Source: Hydrangea macrophylla (lineage: Eukaryota > Streptophyta > Magnoliopsida > Cornales > Hydrangeaceae). Taken from it: a DNA stretch of 64,000 nucleotides. The translations under genes and the position numbers were made by a program. Under the pieces are notes generated by a model that made no database searches, was not told where the DNA came from, and was given only the letters and a program-made list of their open reading frames with translations. This document shows positions 32,931 through 45,504 of the stretch, one piece after another (the first letter of the stretch is position 1; each line of letters opens with the position of its first letter). The DNA is taken from assembly GCA_033977485.1 (NCBI GenBank), contig CM066982.1:29986218-30050217 (forward strand), in the 5' to 3' direction.

Positions 32931-33839
32931 TTGATCTAAACAGTCTCACACCCGAATTATATCCCAGGGAGTCCACATTCATTGATAGGTAGACAAAAGA
33001 GACCCTTCGAGTTACAAGCCACATCCATTTTTTGCTCAATTTCAGACAACTCACTCACCAAAAAAATTTCATATAAATTTAAGACCAAGCGGTTGGTTAA
33101 CTTCACACTCTATCTCACGTTCTTACTCCAATGACTAGGAGTATATCTCTTATAATGGCCGGCTTTATCATGCACAACTAGTCGTAACGCACTTGTTGTT
33201 GGTGGAATTAATGTAACGGACTGACAAATCCCAGCGCGTCCTTACCATCACCACATCAACATAGAAGCCAAAAAATGGGGCCCTCTAAAAATACAATTTT
33301 TTTTATTTCACTATCCCAAAGACTACGGTGAAAACAATGTCCCCACAAACACGCTTGTCACACAACATGACACCGCCATCACTTGCTCTCTCGCCAGTGA
33401 TATGCTGCTACTGCTTATAGCCTTAATATGATTAAGCAACCAAGCTACATGTAAACGGAATTCACTCAGATAGGGCCTTACTCACACCCTCAAAGTACCC
33501 CGCTGAAGCTTACTCGAAAGCTTATTCTAGAACTGTTCTTTGCATCCCTCGGGAAAGTATATACATCGTTTCATTATTGGTGCTACAAGGCACAGAGCTC
33601 ACCTGGTCTACATTTTTACATATCTAAGCAGGACAAAGTATCGGGATATTTTTAAAATTGTGGCAACCAGACACGGTCCCCACTCTCACCATGCACCCTC
33701 TCCAAATAGTACAAGTACTTTGATACATCGAAATAATACATCAATGTATGAGTAATCACCAGCATACAATTTACACCGCCGACAAGTGCTCAATAACTCC
33801 ACTATCAGTATCAGTATTGTTTTGAGTTATTCTCTATCT
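32931..33839. other. Non-coding stretch
   Basis: I see nothing gene-like and no defined repeat boundaries. Confidence 0.3.
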
Positions 33840-34350
33840 CTCCATAACAAATGAGCTCCACCCTCCATAAGTTGGCACGAGCATCACGCTCTTCCCCTCT
33901 AACCTCACTAGGGCAGCACGAGTCATGCTCTCCCCCTTAGAGAAAGGTGGCACTTGCATCGCGCTCTCCACCAGAGGGGCGGCACGAGCAACCGCTTTTC
34001 CCCCCTAATCTCCATATTTTTTAAGAAAAGGGCGTCATGTGCGGCATGCGCTCCCCCCTAATCTACATATCTCCAAAGAAGGGACAACCCTTATCTCCAT
34101 GTCTCCATAGGATGGTATGGTCATCGCGCTCTCCCCTTTATCTCCAATCTAAATAGTCTCCAAATCTACATAGCGAAACGAGCATCACGCTCTTCCCCTC
34201 GGGCGGAATGAACATCTCATTCTCTCCCAATCTCCCTATCTCCAAATGGCTCAGTCATAATCTCTAATCCCCAAAGAGCACAACTCTAGTCTCCATATGT
34301 CCATGTAGGTAGCACGAATATTATGCTCTCCACCACATGGGTGGTATGGG
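33840..34350. repeat. Degenerate tandem repeat with GGCACGAGCATC..GCTCTCCCC
   Basis: Eight or more units of roughly 45-60 bp built from a GGCACGAGCATCACGCTCT-like half and a CCCCTAATCTCCATATCTCC-like half. Non-coding; probably part of a retroelement's repeat-rich region. Confidence 0.75.
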
Positions 34351-36254
34351 TGACCCAATTTTTCTCTCCTAAAAGTGGGATGAGCATTATGAGTTGGTCT
34401 CTTAATTCTTTGGTTGTTTGGGTAGTATTTATTCTTCCTAACAAGATCATGATGCATGCTGCTTGTCACAAAGCGCTTGCTATAATCTTTCTCGAACCAA
34501 GTATTATAGGCTTTCAAGGTTATAACGGTATTGGGCCCTAGGCCCATTATTCGGTTCATTAGGTTGAACAATGGCATGAGTCGGAAGCCCCATATGCTCT
34601 TACTCATTCTATAGGTGCGTTATTTTGAGGAGCCATATTTCAAAAATTAGTCCCTTTTTAAACTTGTTATCTTTGTAAAGATCAACAACAAAGTGGTTTA
34701 CAACATTTTGAGAACATGCGCAAGGGTTTGACATTATTATTTGCACATTTCAAAGGTTTGTCCCAAAATCCAATTATCAAAATGTTTTTCCTTTTTACAA
34801 TATCAAGATCGAAAATTCGCTAGGCTCGTAGTCATCACTTGACTTTTGCAAATTAAGAAAATATTTTATAATTGATTTTTAAACAAACATGCATGGATAG
34901 TACATAACATATCTAACATCATCCACAGTGTAATAAATGCGTCATACAACAAAAAAAATGCACATGGACCCCACGTGGGTCCCAATTGACAATCTAGAGC
35001 TCATGCTAAGGTAAATCAATGTATATTGTATATACAAAGAAATTCATCCCTTTACAAATAAGCTTTTTCCAATACAGAGTAATAAATGCTCATCCTCACA
35101 TTACATGTATAGCCATAAAAAAATAGGGATGTTTTATTCGTACATATACAAAGAAACAACCTTAAACTTACATCGTGAGGACACATACTCAAAATAAATT
35201 GTCAATTAATTATCTATTCATTTGATCCAGATTAACTAATTAATCACATATACCAAGCACTCATGCGGTCTTTAAAAAAATGAATGGACTAATCTATCTC
35301 TCCATTTAAGGAGGAGGATTAGAGGTCTCGTGGTCAACTAATCACAAACAGCAGTAATTTAAAACACATGACCAATAATGCATTAAGCCTTTAAAAACAA
35401 TAAAAAAAATTACAATAAACTAATTTATTGCATAGCCCGGATATTTCCCATCTATTGAGGAACAATTAATGAAAAAACTGGAATTTCTCACTAATTTTCA
35501 AACAATTTTAGGCCTTAAAATAAATTTAAAACACATTTAATTAGGGCTTGTAAATTAAACACAATAATTAAAAACTTGTGGAAAAATTTTAATAATTAAA
35601 AAACTGGTTTTTATTTATACTAAATAAAATTTTTCAAAAAATTTAACATAGCCCAAAATCATTTTTAGTCCATTTAACAAATTAAATTGATTTAGTTAAA
35701 CAAGTTAACTATGAATAAATAAATTCCCAAAAATACAAAACTTTTGAGGAATTTATTCTCTAAGAAATTTCAGTGGTCCAATGTGGTGTTCTAAACATCC
35801 CGTATCAATTTTACAAAATTAATACTCTATTTTCGCTATTTTAATCAATTAAAAAAAATGCCCATAAGCATAAATTTTATGCTCTAAAATACCCAAAAAC
35901 ATGAGATCATTTACTAAAAAATATTTCAAGTCCCCAATCAGTGTACAAAACACTATACATTAATTTCAAGAATTAACAACTTTATTTGTTTATATTTTAA
36001 GAAATAAATATCATATACATAAAACAATATATGCTCTAAAAACAATTTGAGAAAATTTACTAAAACTTTACTCTGCTTTCCAATAGTGTACTAAACACTG
36101 TGTTAATTCCAAAAATCAATGACCAATAAAAAATATTTTAAGCAATTTAAAACGTGTACAAAACACATAATTATATGCTCTAAAACACATAATTTAAAAA
36201 GTTTCAATGGCAGATTCATTTTTGGGCATTATACAAGCGAATCAACAACCCAAA
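34351..36254. other. AT-rich non-coding stretch with a recurring phrase
   Basis: Very AT-rich. CCAAT..GTGTAC(A/T)AAACACT followed by TTAATTtC and AATCAA(T/C) recurs near 35935 and 36080, and GTGTACAAAACACATAATT near 36155. Likely an untranslated retroelement region. No gene seen. Confidence 0.4.
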
Positions 36255-36267
36255 GGCTTCGATACCA
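36255..36267 (-). promoter_or_regulatory. Primer binding site (initiator-Met type), minus strand
   Basis: The minus strand reads TGGTATCGAAGCC, two mismatches from the TGGTATCAGAGCC expected for initiator tRNA-Met priming. It directly follows an LTR-like end TTTACA on that strand. It marks a minus-strand, probably copia-type, element whose 5' LTR lies to the right. Confidence 0.55.
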
Positions 36268-36268
36268 A

Positions 36269-36560
36269 TGTAAATATGCAATCACACATGCATATGAATC
36301 GGGTATAGGACGTACCTTGCGGAATAAACCCAACAGATCGTCTTTCCGGCGTTGTGTCTTCACCTATGAGTTCTTGCACATTGGTGCTTCCGTGTACGCT
36401 CTTGTGCATCGAACGGGTCGTGAAATGCCTACAAGAGACACCCCTTTGTTTCCATGCACTAAATCCCAAGCCAGGGATGTGATTTGGCTAGAGAGAGAAA
36501 CGAACGTGAGAGAAATGTTAGAATTAATTTCAATCAAGGGTAAAATATGGAATTAAATCA
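36269..36560 (-). repeat. Part of a minus-strand LTR next to the primer site
   Basis: The LTR end on the minus strand is TTTACA at 36269-36274. Its other end could not be placed; 36560 is only a nominal limit. The open frame 36119-36556 on the plus strand crosses the LTR edge and primer site and is not a gene. Confidence 0.35.
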
Positions 36561-37065
36561 TTTCCGAACTTAATATGATCCATATAAGAATTTGGATCTA
36601 ATTAGGATATAATTGGGTAAGTCAATATTGGTAAGGATTGTGGGGCTTAGTTTCCTAATCTGAGTCTACTATGATAGAAGATAAAAATTAAGGGAGTCCT
36701 ATTGAGATTAAGATTTGGGTCCTCTCTCTTCTGATAAATAAGTAGATAGTTTCGTCAAAAACCTACAACATGTGAATACACAAAATACAAATTAAGAAGG
36801 ATTTATACGGCAAGAGGGAGAAATCTAAAGTCCAAACTTTGTATATTGCAAAGTCTGATTGGTCGTCATCAAATGCAACCGTGTAAGAAAGAAGATCTTC
36901 CGTTTCTCAAGATTTATTGCTATGGATCAATGTATATAATTTACAATTTTATCGTTATTGATGTTGTGAGATCATGAAGATCAAGATCTTAAGGATTTAT
37001 GGTTTAACATCTCATGGGATAATTTCTCGATTAATTATCAATGCCGGTTCTCAACTATTTGAATT
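36561..37065. other. Non-coding stretch
   Basis: AT-rich, no gene or repeat unit recognised; may still belong to the minus-strand LTR. Confidence 0.3.
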
Positions 37066-37431
37066 ATGTATCCGACGGAAGCACAATTGGGTGCGTGTAT
37101 CAGAGATTTCTCACAAGCAAAATCAAATTCAGTGAATAGTAGTGTGCCAGAGTCACATGGATCACAAGAAGATGCTGGGACAAATGAACATGAAAAGCTA
37201 ATTACAGAATTATCAGATGAAAATAACACAAACCAGATAAGTGAGCCACCTTCAATACCATCTGCAACTCAAGCCATGTTCCCGAAAAGGTCAAGCATGT
37301 CCTTATTTTTTGGAGAAGGCGGCGGTTCCAATGGCCAAAAGAGTAGAGAGAGAAAGAGAGCAACAACTCTTACTAAAGGAGGTTTAGTATTTTACAATGA
37401 AATGGTCCCATCTTATGAGAAAAGACGTTAA
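37066..37431 (+). CDS. Unrecognised 121-codon frame, possible exon or gene fragment
   Basis: An in-frame TGA lies two codons before the ATG. The predicted protein is hydrophilic and low in hydrophobic residues: a Ser/Asn/Glu-rich N-terminal two thirds, then MFPKRSSMSLFFGEGGGS, a basic KSRERKR cluster and a C-terminus ending in YEKRR. Its composition looks more like real protein than the repeat-derived frames nearby. I recognise no family. It could be the last exon of a host gene captured or interrupted by repeats, or chance. No partner exon, promoter or splice site was identified. Confidence 0.25.
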   Translation: MYPTEAQLGACIRDFSQAKSNSVNSSVPESHGSQEDAGTNEHEKLITELSDENNTNQISEPPSIPSATQAMFPKRSSMSLFFGEGGGSNGQKSRERKRATTLTKGGLVFYNEMVPSYEKRR

Positions 37432-37698
37432 AGAAAGAAAATTAATATTATTTCAGGCTTAATTTGTTTGTTTAGTGAGGAATAAATATGAAAGAAAATA
37501 GTTTTCTTTTGTTTGGTTGCTAAATAAGTCTTTTAGGATTTGTTCGGTTAGCTTGGGAAAATTTGTGACAAAAGTAACTTTGTTGTTTGGCTGTTAAATA
37601 ATATTGTAAGCAAATTTTATTGAAGAAAAGAAAAGAATTATGTTTAATTTTAATTTTACATGTACTATCTAGCCATTCCTTCCTCTCTTTTTTTTTAC

Positions 37699-37700
<2 letters not shown>

Positions 37701-37735
<35 letters not shown>

Positions 37736-37989
37736 CATAACATTTAGTTTTAATTCTAGATTAACAAAGTGGGTCAATATCAAGTTAGCCTTTGTTCATT
37801 GGATTGGAAGTCAAAGTTGAAAAGTGCTTAGTTAAATAACATTGAAAACTGAAAGAGTTTTATATAATTATTGAAGAACTTGAAAAGTGCATAGTTAAAA
37901 ACGACTCTTATATCAAAAGCTTACCACACACATGCACACACCTCTCTCTCACTCTCTCATCCAAACTTGCCAAAAGCCTAGCACTGAAA

Positions 37990-38034
<45 letters not shown>

Positions 38035-38200
38035 ATCAAAGCTTTCCTTTTTCCCTTTAGTCTAAAAAAAGTTTCTAATGAACATAGAAGAGGTGCTAAA
38101 CATTTATTATAATAATTACCAAACATGCCAAAAGCCTACCACACACACACATACACACACACACTCTCTCTCTCTCTATCTCTCTCTCTCTCTCTCTTAT
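37701..38200. repeat. Cluster of CT and CA microsatellites
   Basis: Pure (CT)n tracts at 37701-37733 and about 37990-38031, and mixed (CA)n(CT)n at about 38139-38199. The frames on either strand here are microsatellite translations. Confidence 0.9.
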
Positions 38201-38230
38201 ATCTAACTCCGCTATGTTAAGCCTAGCACA

Positions 38231-38545
38231 CACTCTCTCTATGTCATCTCTAATCCATTATTTAACAACAAAATCAAGAGAATCGGGCGTTGCTTGTGTG
38301 TAAATGTGAAGACCAAGAGACTAAAAATCCATGTGAAGACTCAACTCGTCTAACTATGATAAATGAAGCATAAAAAAATATAAATATATACACTCTATCT
38401 ATGTCATTTTTAATCTATTCTTTAACAACAAAATCAAGAGAATTGGGCCTTGCTTGTGTGTGAATGTGAAGAACAAGAGACTAAAAATCCATATAAAGAC
38501 CCAATTCATTCAACTACGTTAAATGAAACATAAACTAGTCTAAAT
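38231..38545. repeat. Two-copy direct repeat, period about 160 bp
   Basis: 38231-38390 and 38391-38545 match with scattered substitutions; both contain TTTAACAACAAAATCAAGAG and AAGAGACTAAAAATCCAT. Non-coding. Confidence 0.8.
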
Positions 38546-40249
38546 ATATATATGTCTAAAGCAGGGAGGGTTTATATATCTAATGTAGAGAGGGTTTATG
38601 CTCACCTAGAGCAAAGTCACTTAGCGAAGGCAATTTTCTGGTAGACAACCTCTTGAAACAACAACCAACCAAATAATGAATCTTTGTCTCCAAAGTAATG
38701 GAAAGTTCACTACAAAGCTTATCACCTGTATAGGAACATTTAGAATACATAAATTGTGAACCATTGTTCTTTAGCACACTACAACTCAAAAGACATGATA
38801 ATAAGATAACAATTGGGATCACAAGCCTAATGAAACATACATATACATCTGTTATGAAAGACAAAACTAGTACTTTAGCAACAAAAAAAAAACTTTTAGG
38901 AAGAATTATGTAAAGGCTTGAAGGAAGACAAGTCAAAAAAAACTTTTAACAAGAAGGAAGGAAGAAGACTTGAAGCACTTCCACGGAGGCTTGGATCTTA
39001 TCTATTGTTGTGTTCTCCATTTCCATGGAGAATTAATCTTCCATCTAGGGTGGTGATATCTCCCTAACCTTGTAGGTTTTGGATAAATTATATTTATTTC
39101 AAGAAGCATATCTTATGTAATTTGTTTGAGGGGGAAAGATGTTTTTTACCCTTTGTTATATACCTAGGCTTTTCATATTTGTGCTTTTAGTTTAGAAGTA
39201 AAGCATTAGTCATCGGTTACTAATTGAAGATCAAACTCAGTACAACATAGAGGCAATGCCACCTACATAAACATAGCAAAAGACACAAACTATGTCAAGA
39301 TAAGTGGAATCAATCTACCTAACTTGCTTAGAAAAAGACACTTTTGAAAGCATTTATCCATACATAAACATAAATATATTCCCTTTAAGATAGAGTCTTT
39401 TATGTAAGTGCCCTTAAGATTTAGTCAAAAGAACCATATTTTGGTTGCCTTTGATGGTTCAACACAAACCAAATAACCAATTATATGCTGAAACCAAGAC
39501 TTGTTAAGGAAAAACGTGCCTTTCACTATTGCCACGAATTTGTTTCCATTTCATGATTTTAAGCAGTGTAAATCACCAAAAAAAATTCAAAGTCATTAGA
39601 TTAATTAAAAAATCCAAGATATTGCTATCACTTTAAATGAGTTACACTATAATCTAACAATTCCTTTATATAGATGTTACATCCTCATAGTGGTCCAATA
39701 CATAGAGAGTAATTAATTAATCAATAAGATGAAAAAAATTATAGAGATAGATATATTTAATCTAAGGAATAAGCTAAGGAGAGTGGCTTTTTCAAGTTCC
39801 TTTTTAAGCTAACTTAAGTACAAAACCATGTCCTTGGTGCTTAAATGAAAGAAAGCTTAAAAAGGGAATGTGCTTTAAAATTTACTATGAATTTCTGCTG
39901 GTACTCAACCTTGAGCCTATTTGATACATTCCCAAACACTTCAAAGAGGGATCATTCAAGTCATTACCACGATTATTTCATAGTCCAAGGAAGAATGCAA
40001 CACTCAAGTATGATTATTAGATGATTCTGATGGCCACGTAGACATCTACTAATCATGCCAAAATGAGGCATTTCTCTACAAGGTTCAATTTTCTTGTATT
40101 AAGTTAATATGAAAGCCTAAAATGTATAAACTTTTAAAATGCAAGCACACATCAAATTGAAAAGGGGAAGAGTAGGTAGAACCTCCATGTACCTCTACTT
40201 TTTTTCTCCTCCAACCATGTCTTTATGAAACTATAGCACCTCAATGGAC
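38546..40249. other. AT-rich non-coding stretch
   Basis: No gene recognised. A minus-strand frame at 38580-38936 encodes a hydrophobic peptide but has no homologous features or neighbours to support it. Confidence 0.4.
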
Positions 40250-40304
40250 AAATATAAAATTGGGTGCGGCTCATATTATAATGGGTCCGTTACACTAGGC
40301 CCAA

Positions 40305-40460
40305 GCGATTGAAACTCGTTTCAATCGATTGAAAGTGTTGTTTCTCAATCGATCAAAAATTTTTCAATCGATCGAACTTTACTTTCCTCAATCGATTAAA
40401 AAGGTTTCAATCGATTGAACTTATCTTTTCCCAATCAATTGAGAATGACTTCAATTGATT
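40305..40460. repeat. TTTCAATCGATTGAAA palindrome cluster
   Basis: Eight sites of the form CAATCGATTG or CAATCGATC, several extended to TTTCAATCGATTGAA, with paired spacing of about 20-25 bp. Decay to CAATCAATTG and CAATTGATTG is visible at the right edge. Confidence 0.85.
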
Positions 40461-40739
40461 GATAATTACAGTATACTATTATTTCCTGTTATAATATGAA
40501 TTGCTTAGTTTTTTAAATACCATTACCTGCTTTCAGTATGCGATTAACTATAACACGATGCAATAATGGGATAACATTGCGAGTAATGTGATACGACTCA
40601 GGACATTGGTTAAATATGGTTTCTAATCCAGTTTGGTAATCCATTCATTTCAATTAGAGTAGTCAAACCACATGGGAACGTCATATATTAGTAGTGGTAA
40701 ATCATTAAGTAGGTTTGATAAGTTCTGGGTTCGAGAATG

Positions 40740-41110
40740 AGCTTTGGTCAATCATATGTCCTTAAGAGCGATGGACTGTGCATATGTCCTTAAAAGTGGT
40801 GGACCGGACCAATTAGCTCTAAGATAGCCTGTAATCCAATCATATGTCCTTAAAAGCGGTGGACTAATCATATGCCCTTAAAAGCAGTGGACAGGGATTA
40901 TTGGCAGATGTCATAAGTCATGGCATTAGAAATGATGTGTCTTTGCACAAAACGTTATATCCTTGACATGCCGTGCACTGTGCATATGTTCTTAAAAGTG
41001 GGGGATGGTCAACTGACATGGTGTCTATGACTTACGGTGGATTGTACACATATGGTATACGCGGTAGACGACATAAGGTCTATGACTTGTGGTGGATTAC
41101 GAATATGTCG
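40740..41110. repeat. Tandem repeat with CATATGTCCTTAAAAGCGGTGGAC
   Basis: Five copies of CATATGTCCTTAAAAG then GGTGGAC-like sequence (40755-41010). Two looser copies follow with GACTTGTGGTGGATTACG and a GTATACGCGGTAGACG phrase. No coding signal. Confidence 0.7.
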
Positions 41111-41785
41111 TATACACAGTAGACGGGGCATTGGTGTATCCAGGGGTTATACAATCAAGTCTTTTCATCTAAAGTCAGATGTTACAATCCGTATATACAA
41201 GACGTGAGTAATTGTTAAGGGTTGAATAAAGAGAAAGATATTATTAGTAGAACTATCATCTATGTCCTTCATAACTGGTAATTACTTTATACCTAGGATA
41301 CTGGATTAGTTTCTACTCACTCAACTTTCAATAAGTTGATGCCTTTTATTACCTGGACATTCCCCGTCCAGACTACCCTGTTGCTTACCCTGCAGGTGAT
41401 GAACCGTACGATGATGGCTACTACCTAGAGGGAGAGTACTTGGAGAGTGGTCCCGCTAATGGAGGTTATGTTGAGGAAGACTACAACACTGACGATTACC
41501 CCTACGCAAGCTGAAGAAGAAGATAGATATTAGTATTGTACTTCTGTTGGACTTTGCTATTACGTTTTGTAATCGGGCATATGTTGCCTCAGACTTTAGT
41601 ATCTGATGTTTTATCTTTGATGTAATAATTGTAGTAATGTTTATACAAGTTGCGGCTTTATTATCTCCTGTTTTGCTATCTAGAACTGCATAGTGTTGAC
41701 AATTAAGTGACATTCACCAGCCATTGCCCACGGACCCAAAAAGGAAATTTATTTTTCTCTATTTTTGCCATTTCGGGGCATGACA

Positions 41786-42061
41786 AGTATGTTCTAATCA
41801 GGTACTAATGTTCTTACTTATCGAGATGCTTTGATGTATTGCTAGGATTCGGTTTAAATCTTTAATCGGATTGAGATAGGGGCTCTGAGGATTTATTTTC
41901 CTTCAGAGCTTGAGGAATTATTTTCCTCGTGAGATTGTGATATCTCAGTAGAGATGTGTGGTTTGTGATGAGACAAACATTGGAAGTAATTATGTGAAGT
42001 CTGTATGACTTGAAGAGATGGTATAAGTTTGGGGACAAACTTTCTTTTTGGAGGGGAGAGT
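41786..42061 (+). mobile_element. 3' internal end of a chromovirus-like Ty3/gypsy element
   Basis: It ends GTTTGGGGACAAACTTTC then GGAGGGGAGAGT (polypurine tract, 42050-42061) directly before an LTR starting TGTCACACCC. This arrangement is typical of plant chromoviruses of the Tekay/Del type. Only the untranslated tail remains; the coding part is cut off by the minus-strand LTR ending at 41785. Confidence 0.7.
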
Positions 42062-43250
42062 TGTCACACCCGTCCAGAAAAATCTATTTGGTTAAATGCA
42101 ATATTTGATTTATTGAGAATTATTAATGTTAATTAATAATTGTGAATGTGGTTGACTGAGAGTCAACGGTGGATAGGGCATTTATGTCACTGCCCGAAGT
42201 ACCAAAAATAGGGAAAAATAAATTTCCTTTATGGGTTCGTAGACACGTGACTGGTTGTAAATGTCACCTGATTGTCCAAACATGCTTAAAACAATAATAT
42301 AATATGGAAAAGTGACTAAGTTCAGCGGAAGCAAGAATCTAAAACATTCAAGTCTTACATGATTAATATATTACAGACCCAAGGATATCCAAAAGATACA
42401 TATTACATGTTCAACTAAGCTATTACATCATTAATCATATTAACAATAGAACTATATCAAAAGAAAAGCTCCAAGATCTTCAGCTGGTGAAACCGTAGCC
42501 TTCCTCGTAGTAATCTTCACCAGCATAGTCTTCAGTAGTAAAATCTGCATCTTGACAATAGCCGACTGCATCAGGACCTGCAAAGGCTGGACGTGGATGG
42601 TCCAGCGGCATGAAACGCCGTTAGCGGTTAAGCTAAGTGAGGGTACCCTTAAGGTTACCACCACTAAGGTAAATTATTCATCATCTCTTATTCTCAGAAC
42701 CATGTCTCATTCAAACCCAACCATACCCTTCGAAGCTTAGCCCAAAACTGAACTGACCAACGACATTAACTGAAAGAAGACTCAACTCCAAACGCATTTA
42801 CGGGTCAAGAAAGAACAACACTTGACAATGAATCGCTTGATCGAACACGTCACTGACGATCCTCAGGTCACCCGTAAGACCGAACACGTCATGACGATCC
42901 TCAGATCAAGAATGCGGGATATTAACAGTCACTTGATTGAACACGTCATGACGATCCTCAAGTCATCTGCATTTAACCGAACACGTCTTGCCGATCTTCA
43001 GACCAAGGGTGCGGATTATAGTCAATCACTTGATCGAACACATCATGACGATCCTCAGGTCATCCGTACTTGACCGAACACGTCATGCCGATCCTCAGAT
43101 GAAGGTACAAAACATTTCACAACTCCCCAATCGACTCCATGGAATTACCGAAGGACTAACTCTGCAAGAAATATCTGAGCATGACACGAAAGTTTACGAA
43201 TCAACTTTGACCGGAAGTCACACGACGAGAAACGAAGCTTAATGTCCCTT
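42062..43250 (+). repeat. LTR of the chromovirus-like element
   Basis: Starts TGTCACACCCG after the polypurine tract. It has a tandem array at 42830-43090. The end is not defined; 43250 is where recognisable structure fades, and the 190-bp array at 43721 could still be part of it. Confidence 0.55.
42830..43090. repeat. Tandem repeat with CGAACACGTCATGACGATCCTCAG
   Basis: Six copies of ACTTGATCGAACACGTCATGACGATCCTCAGGTCATC-like sequence, 40-60 bp apart. It contains the near-palindrome CGTCATGACG. It lies where the minus-oriented sister LTR has its own, unrelated tandem repeat. Confidence 0.8.
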
Positions 43251-43720
43251 ATTCGCATAAAATCTGTTATTGAAGGTTTTATCGTTATTTTACGCGTTCG
43301 TACGTTTCGTAGTTTAGTTCAATAATAACGTCCATTTATACTTTCGAAGTTATATTTATACATCCGTCATTCTTTTTTACATCATAATATACTTACGATG
43401 AGAACTTACCCAATCATTATCAACGCAATAATCGTGCTGTACAACATACTTAAAGCTTGGGTATAAACTTTCAACGGTCATTAAACTATATTCATAACAA
43501 TGGAAAACATAGCTCGTAGCCCATGGATTTATAACATGGATTTAATACCAATAAACATATAGATGAAACTCGTAACATACTCATCTACGCGATAGCACTA
43601 CCATAGCACAAGATTTTCATAACAACACAGGTACCGGAAAACTAGCATCAACAATCAACACCATGCATAAACAAAACATCATACAAATAGCTACACAATC
43701 TGCCAGGATACATTTTCACT
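43251..43720. other. Non-coding stretch
   Basis: AT-rich, no gene or clear repeat. Confidence 0.35.
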
Positions 43721-44490
43721 GTGTTGACTGAAACAACATGATTTATTTGGGCATGATAAATTGCTTTATAGGTCAAACTCAAAACTAGAACATTATAGGT
43801 ATTTGGATCATCTTCATGTACAGAAAAATCTAGCTTCAGTTACATTTTTGAGCTGCTTAAAATATTTATTCTACTTAGACATTTCTATATTTTTGGACTG
43901 CTCTGTCCCAGATTTATAGTACTGCATTGTACGTGACTTTCACCTATGAAGGAGTCATTTTTAGACCAGACTATAGAAGAGTTATTTGTAGATAAATGAG
44001 TAGCTTTCTCCACAAAAAAACCTAGCCTAATTCAGATTTTTGAGCTACTCCAAGCGTTCATTTTACTAAACTATGTTCTGCTGAAAGTTTCTGTTTCCCA
44101 GATTTATAACACTGTGTTGTACATGCAGTTCACCTATGAAGAAGTGATTTCTAGACTAAGCTATAGAATATTTATTTGTAGATAAATGAGTTAACTTTCT
44201 CCACAAAAAAACCTAGTCTAATTCAGATTTTTGAGCTACTCCAAATGTTCATTTTACTAAACTATGTTCTGCTAAAAGTTTCTGTTTCCCATATTTATAT
44301 CACTGCGTTGTACATGCATTTTACCTATGAAGGAGTGATTTCTAGATTGAGCTATAGAAGAGTTATTTGTAGATAAATGAGTTACCTTTCTCCACAAAAA
44401 AACCTAGCCTAATTCAGATTTTTGAACTACTCCAAACGTTCATTTTACTAAACTATGTTCTGCTGAATGTTTCGGTTTTTCAGATTTAAG
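43721..44490. repeat. Four-copy tandem repeat, unit about 190 bp
   Basis: The marker GATTTATA-like sequence recurs at 43911, 44101, 44291 and (decayed) 44483. The unit includes GTAGATAAATGAG, TTCTCCACAAAAAAACCTAG and ATTCAGATTTTTGAGCTACT. The leftmost copy is the most diverged. Non-coding. Confidence 0.85.
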
Positions 44491-45504
44491 GATTTGTCTT
44501 GCATGGCATGGAATCCTCAAAATGGCAATATCAAGCTCTTAATAAACATTACTAAATACTATATATGTTCTAAAGTAAGTTAGTAAACTCACCAGTACTT
44601 GAAATTTGGTTAGAATGTAGGATTTGAGCTTAAGGAGCTTGAGCTTAAGCTTCTATGGTGGAAGCTTCTTCTTCTTCTTCTTATATTTCTTCTCTCTCTT
44701 GTAGACACCCCATTTTTGCCCAATCCAATCATTTTAAAATAAAGTGCTCGTTGACACGAACCTATCGCTTTTTGAATTATCCCAATCTGACCTCGAATGA
44801 GAAAGATATTGCAAGTCGTAGCTATGGGGGTCAAACAGTCAACAAATCCACATGCATCCTACCCACACACGATTATTTCCCTCCTCCACAATCATTGTGG
44901 AGGACAATGCTCGGTGGAAACAAGCATCAAACAATAAAAGCAAAAGCTACAAAAAAAAAAAAAAAAAAAAAACTAAGGTCTCCTTTTTGATAGTGGAGTG
45001 CATTTTTACAATAAAATAAAAAATAAAAAAAGAGAGGAAGGGATTCTTGTTGGTCTATAAAATGAGCATTGCAGATTCATTAGGAAAAAGGGGGAACGGA
45101 GGAGAAAAGAGGCTCCTCTCTGTATCTCCCTCATACTCCACATCTCCCCCTCACTTCATCATTAAATACAAAAAACCCCTACAAAAAAAAGGAGTTTACA
45201 TTTTTTCACTGCCATACCACCCCTTCTAACTATCACCATCAAGGACATCACTACAATCACCACCCTCCACCTAGCTATCATTTCATCACGATTCTCATCG
45301 ACATACCTCACAGCCACTGTACCACCGCCGTCATCATACTGCCTCAAATTATTATCCAACATCCCAGTCACTTACTATCAATATTCTAGCCGATTTCTCG
45401 AGCTCCTCCAATGACTCGGGTTTTAATTTATTTATTTAAATTTTTTTTTTGTTCATATCATTTTTTTTCTTGCTTGATAAAAAAATATATATAAATAATA
45501 ACAT

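Larger units (their letters stand above)
40250..41785 (-). repeat. LTR in minus orientation, start at 41785
   Basis: On the minus strand it begins TGTCATGCCCCG. The first 90 bp match the plus-oriented LTR at 42062 (shared AAAAATAAATTTCCTTT-type core and GTCACCTGATTGTC-like text). It contains tandem repeats at 40740-41110 and a palindrome cluster at 40305-40460. The left end is approximate. Confidence 0.5.

Noticed and set aside
36119..36556. 145-aa plus-strand protein
   Set aside because: It crosses the minus-strand LTR end and primer site and has no family features.
38580..38936. Hydrophobic 118-aa minus-strand protein
   Set aside because: No conserved motif, neighbour or regulatory signal; composition fits chance in AT-rich DNA.
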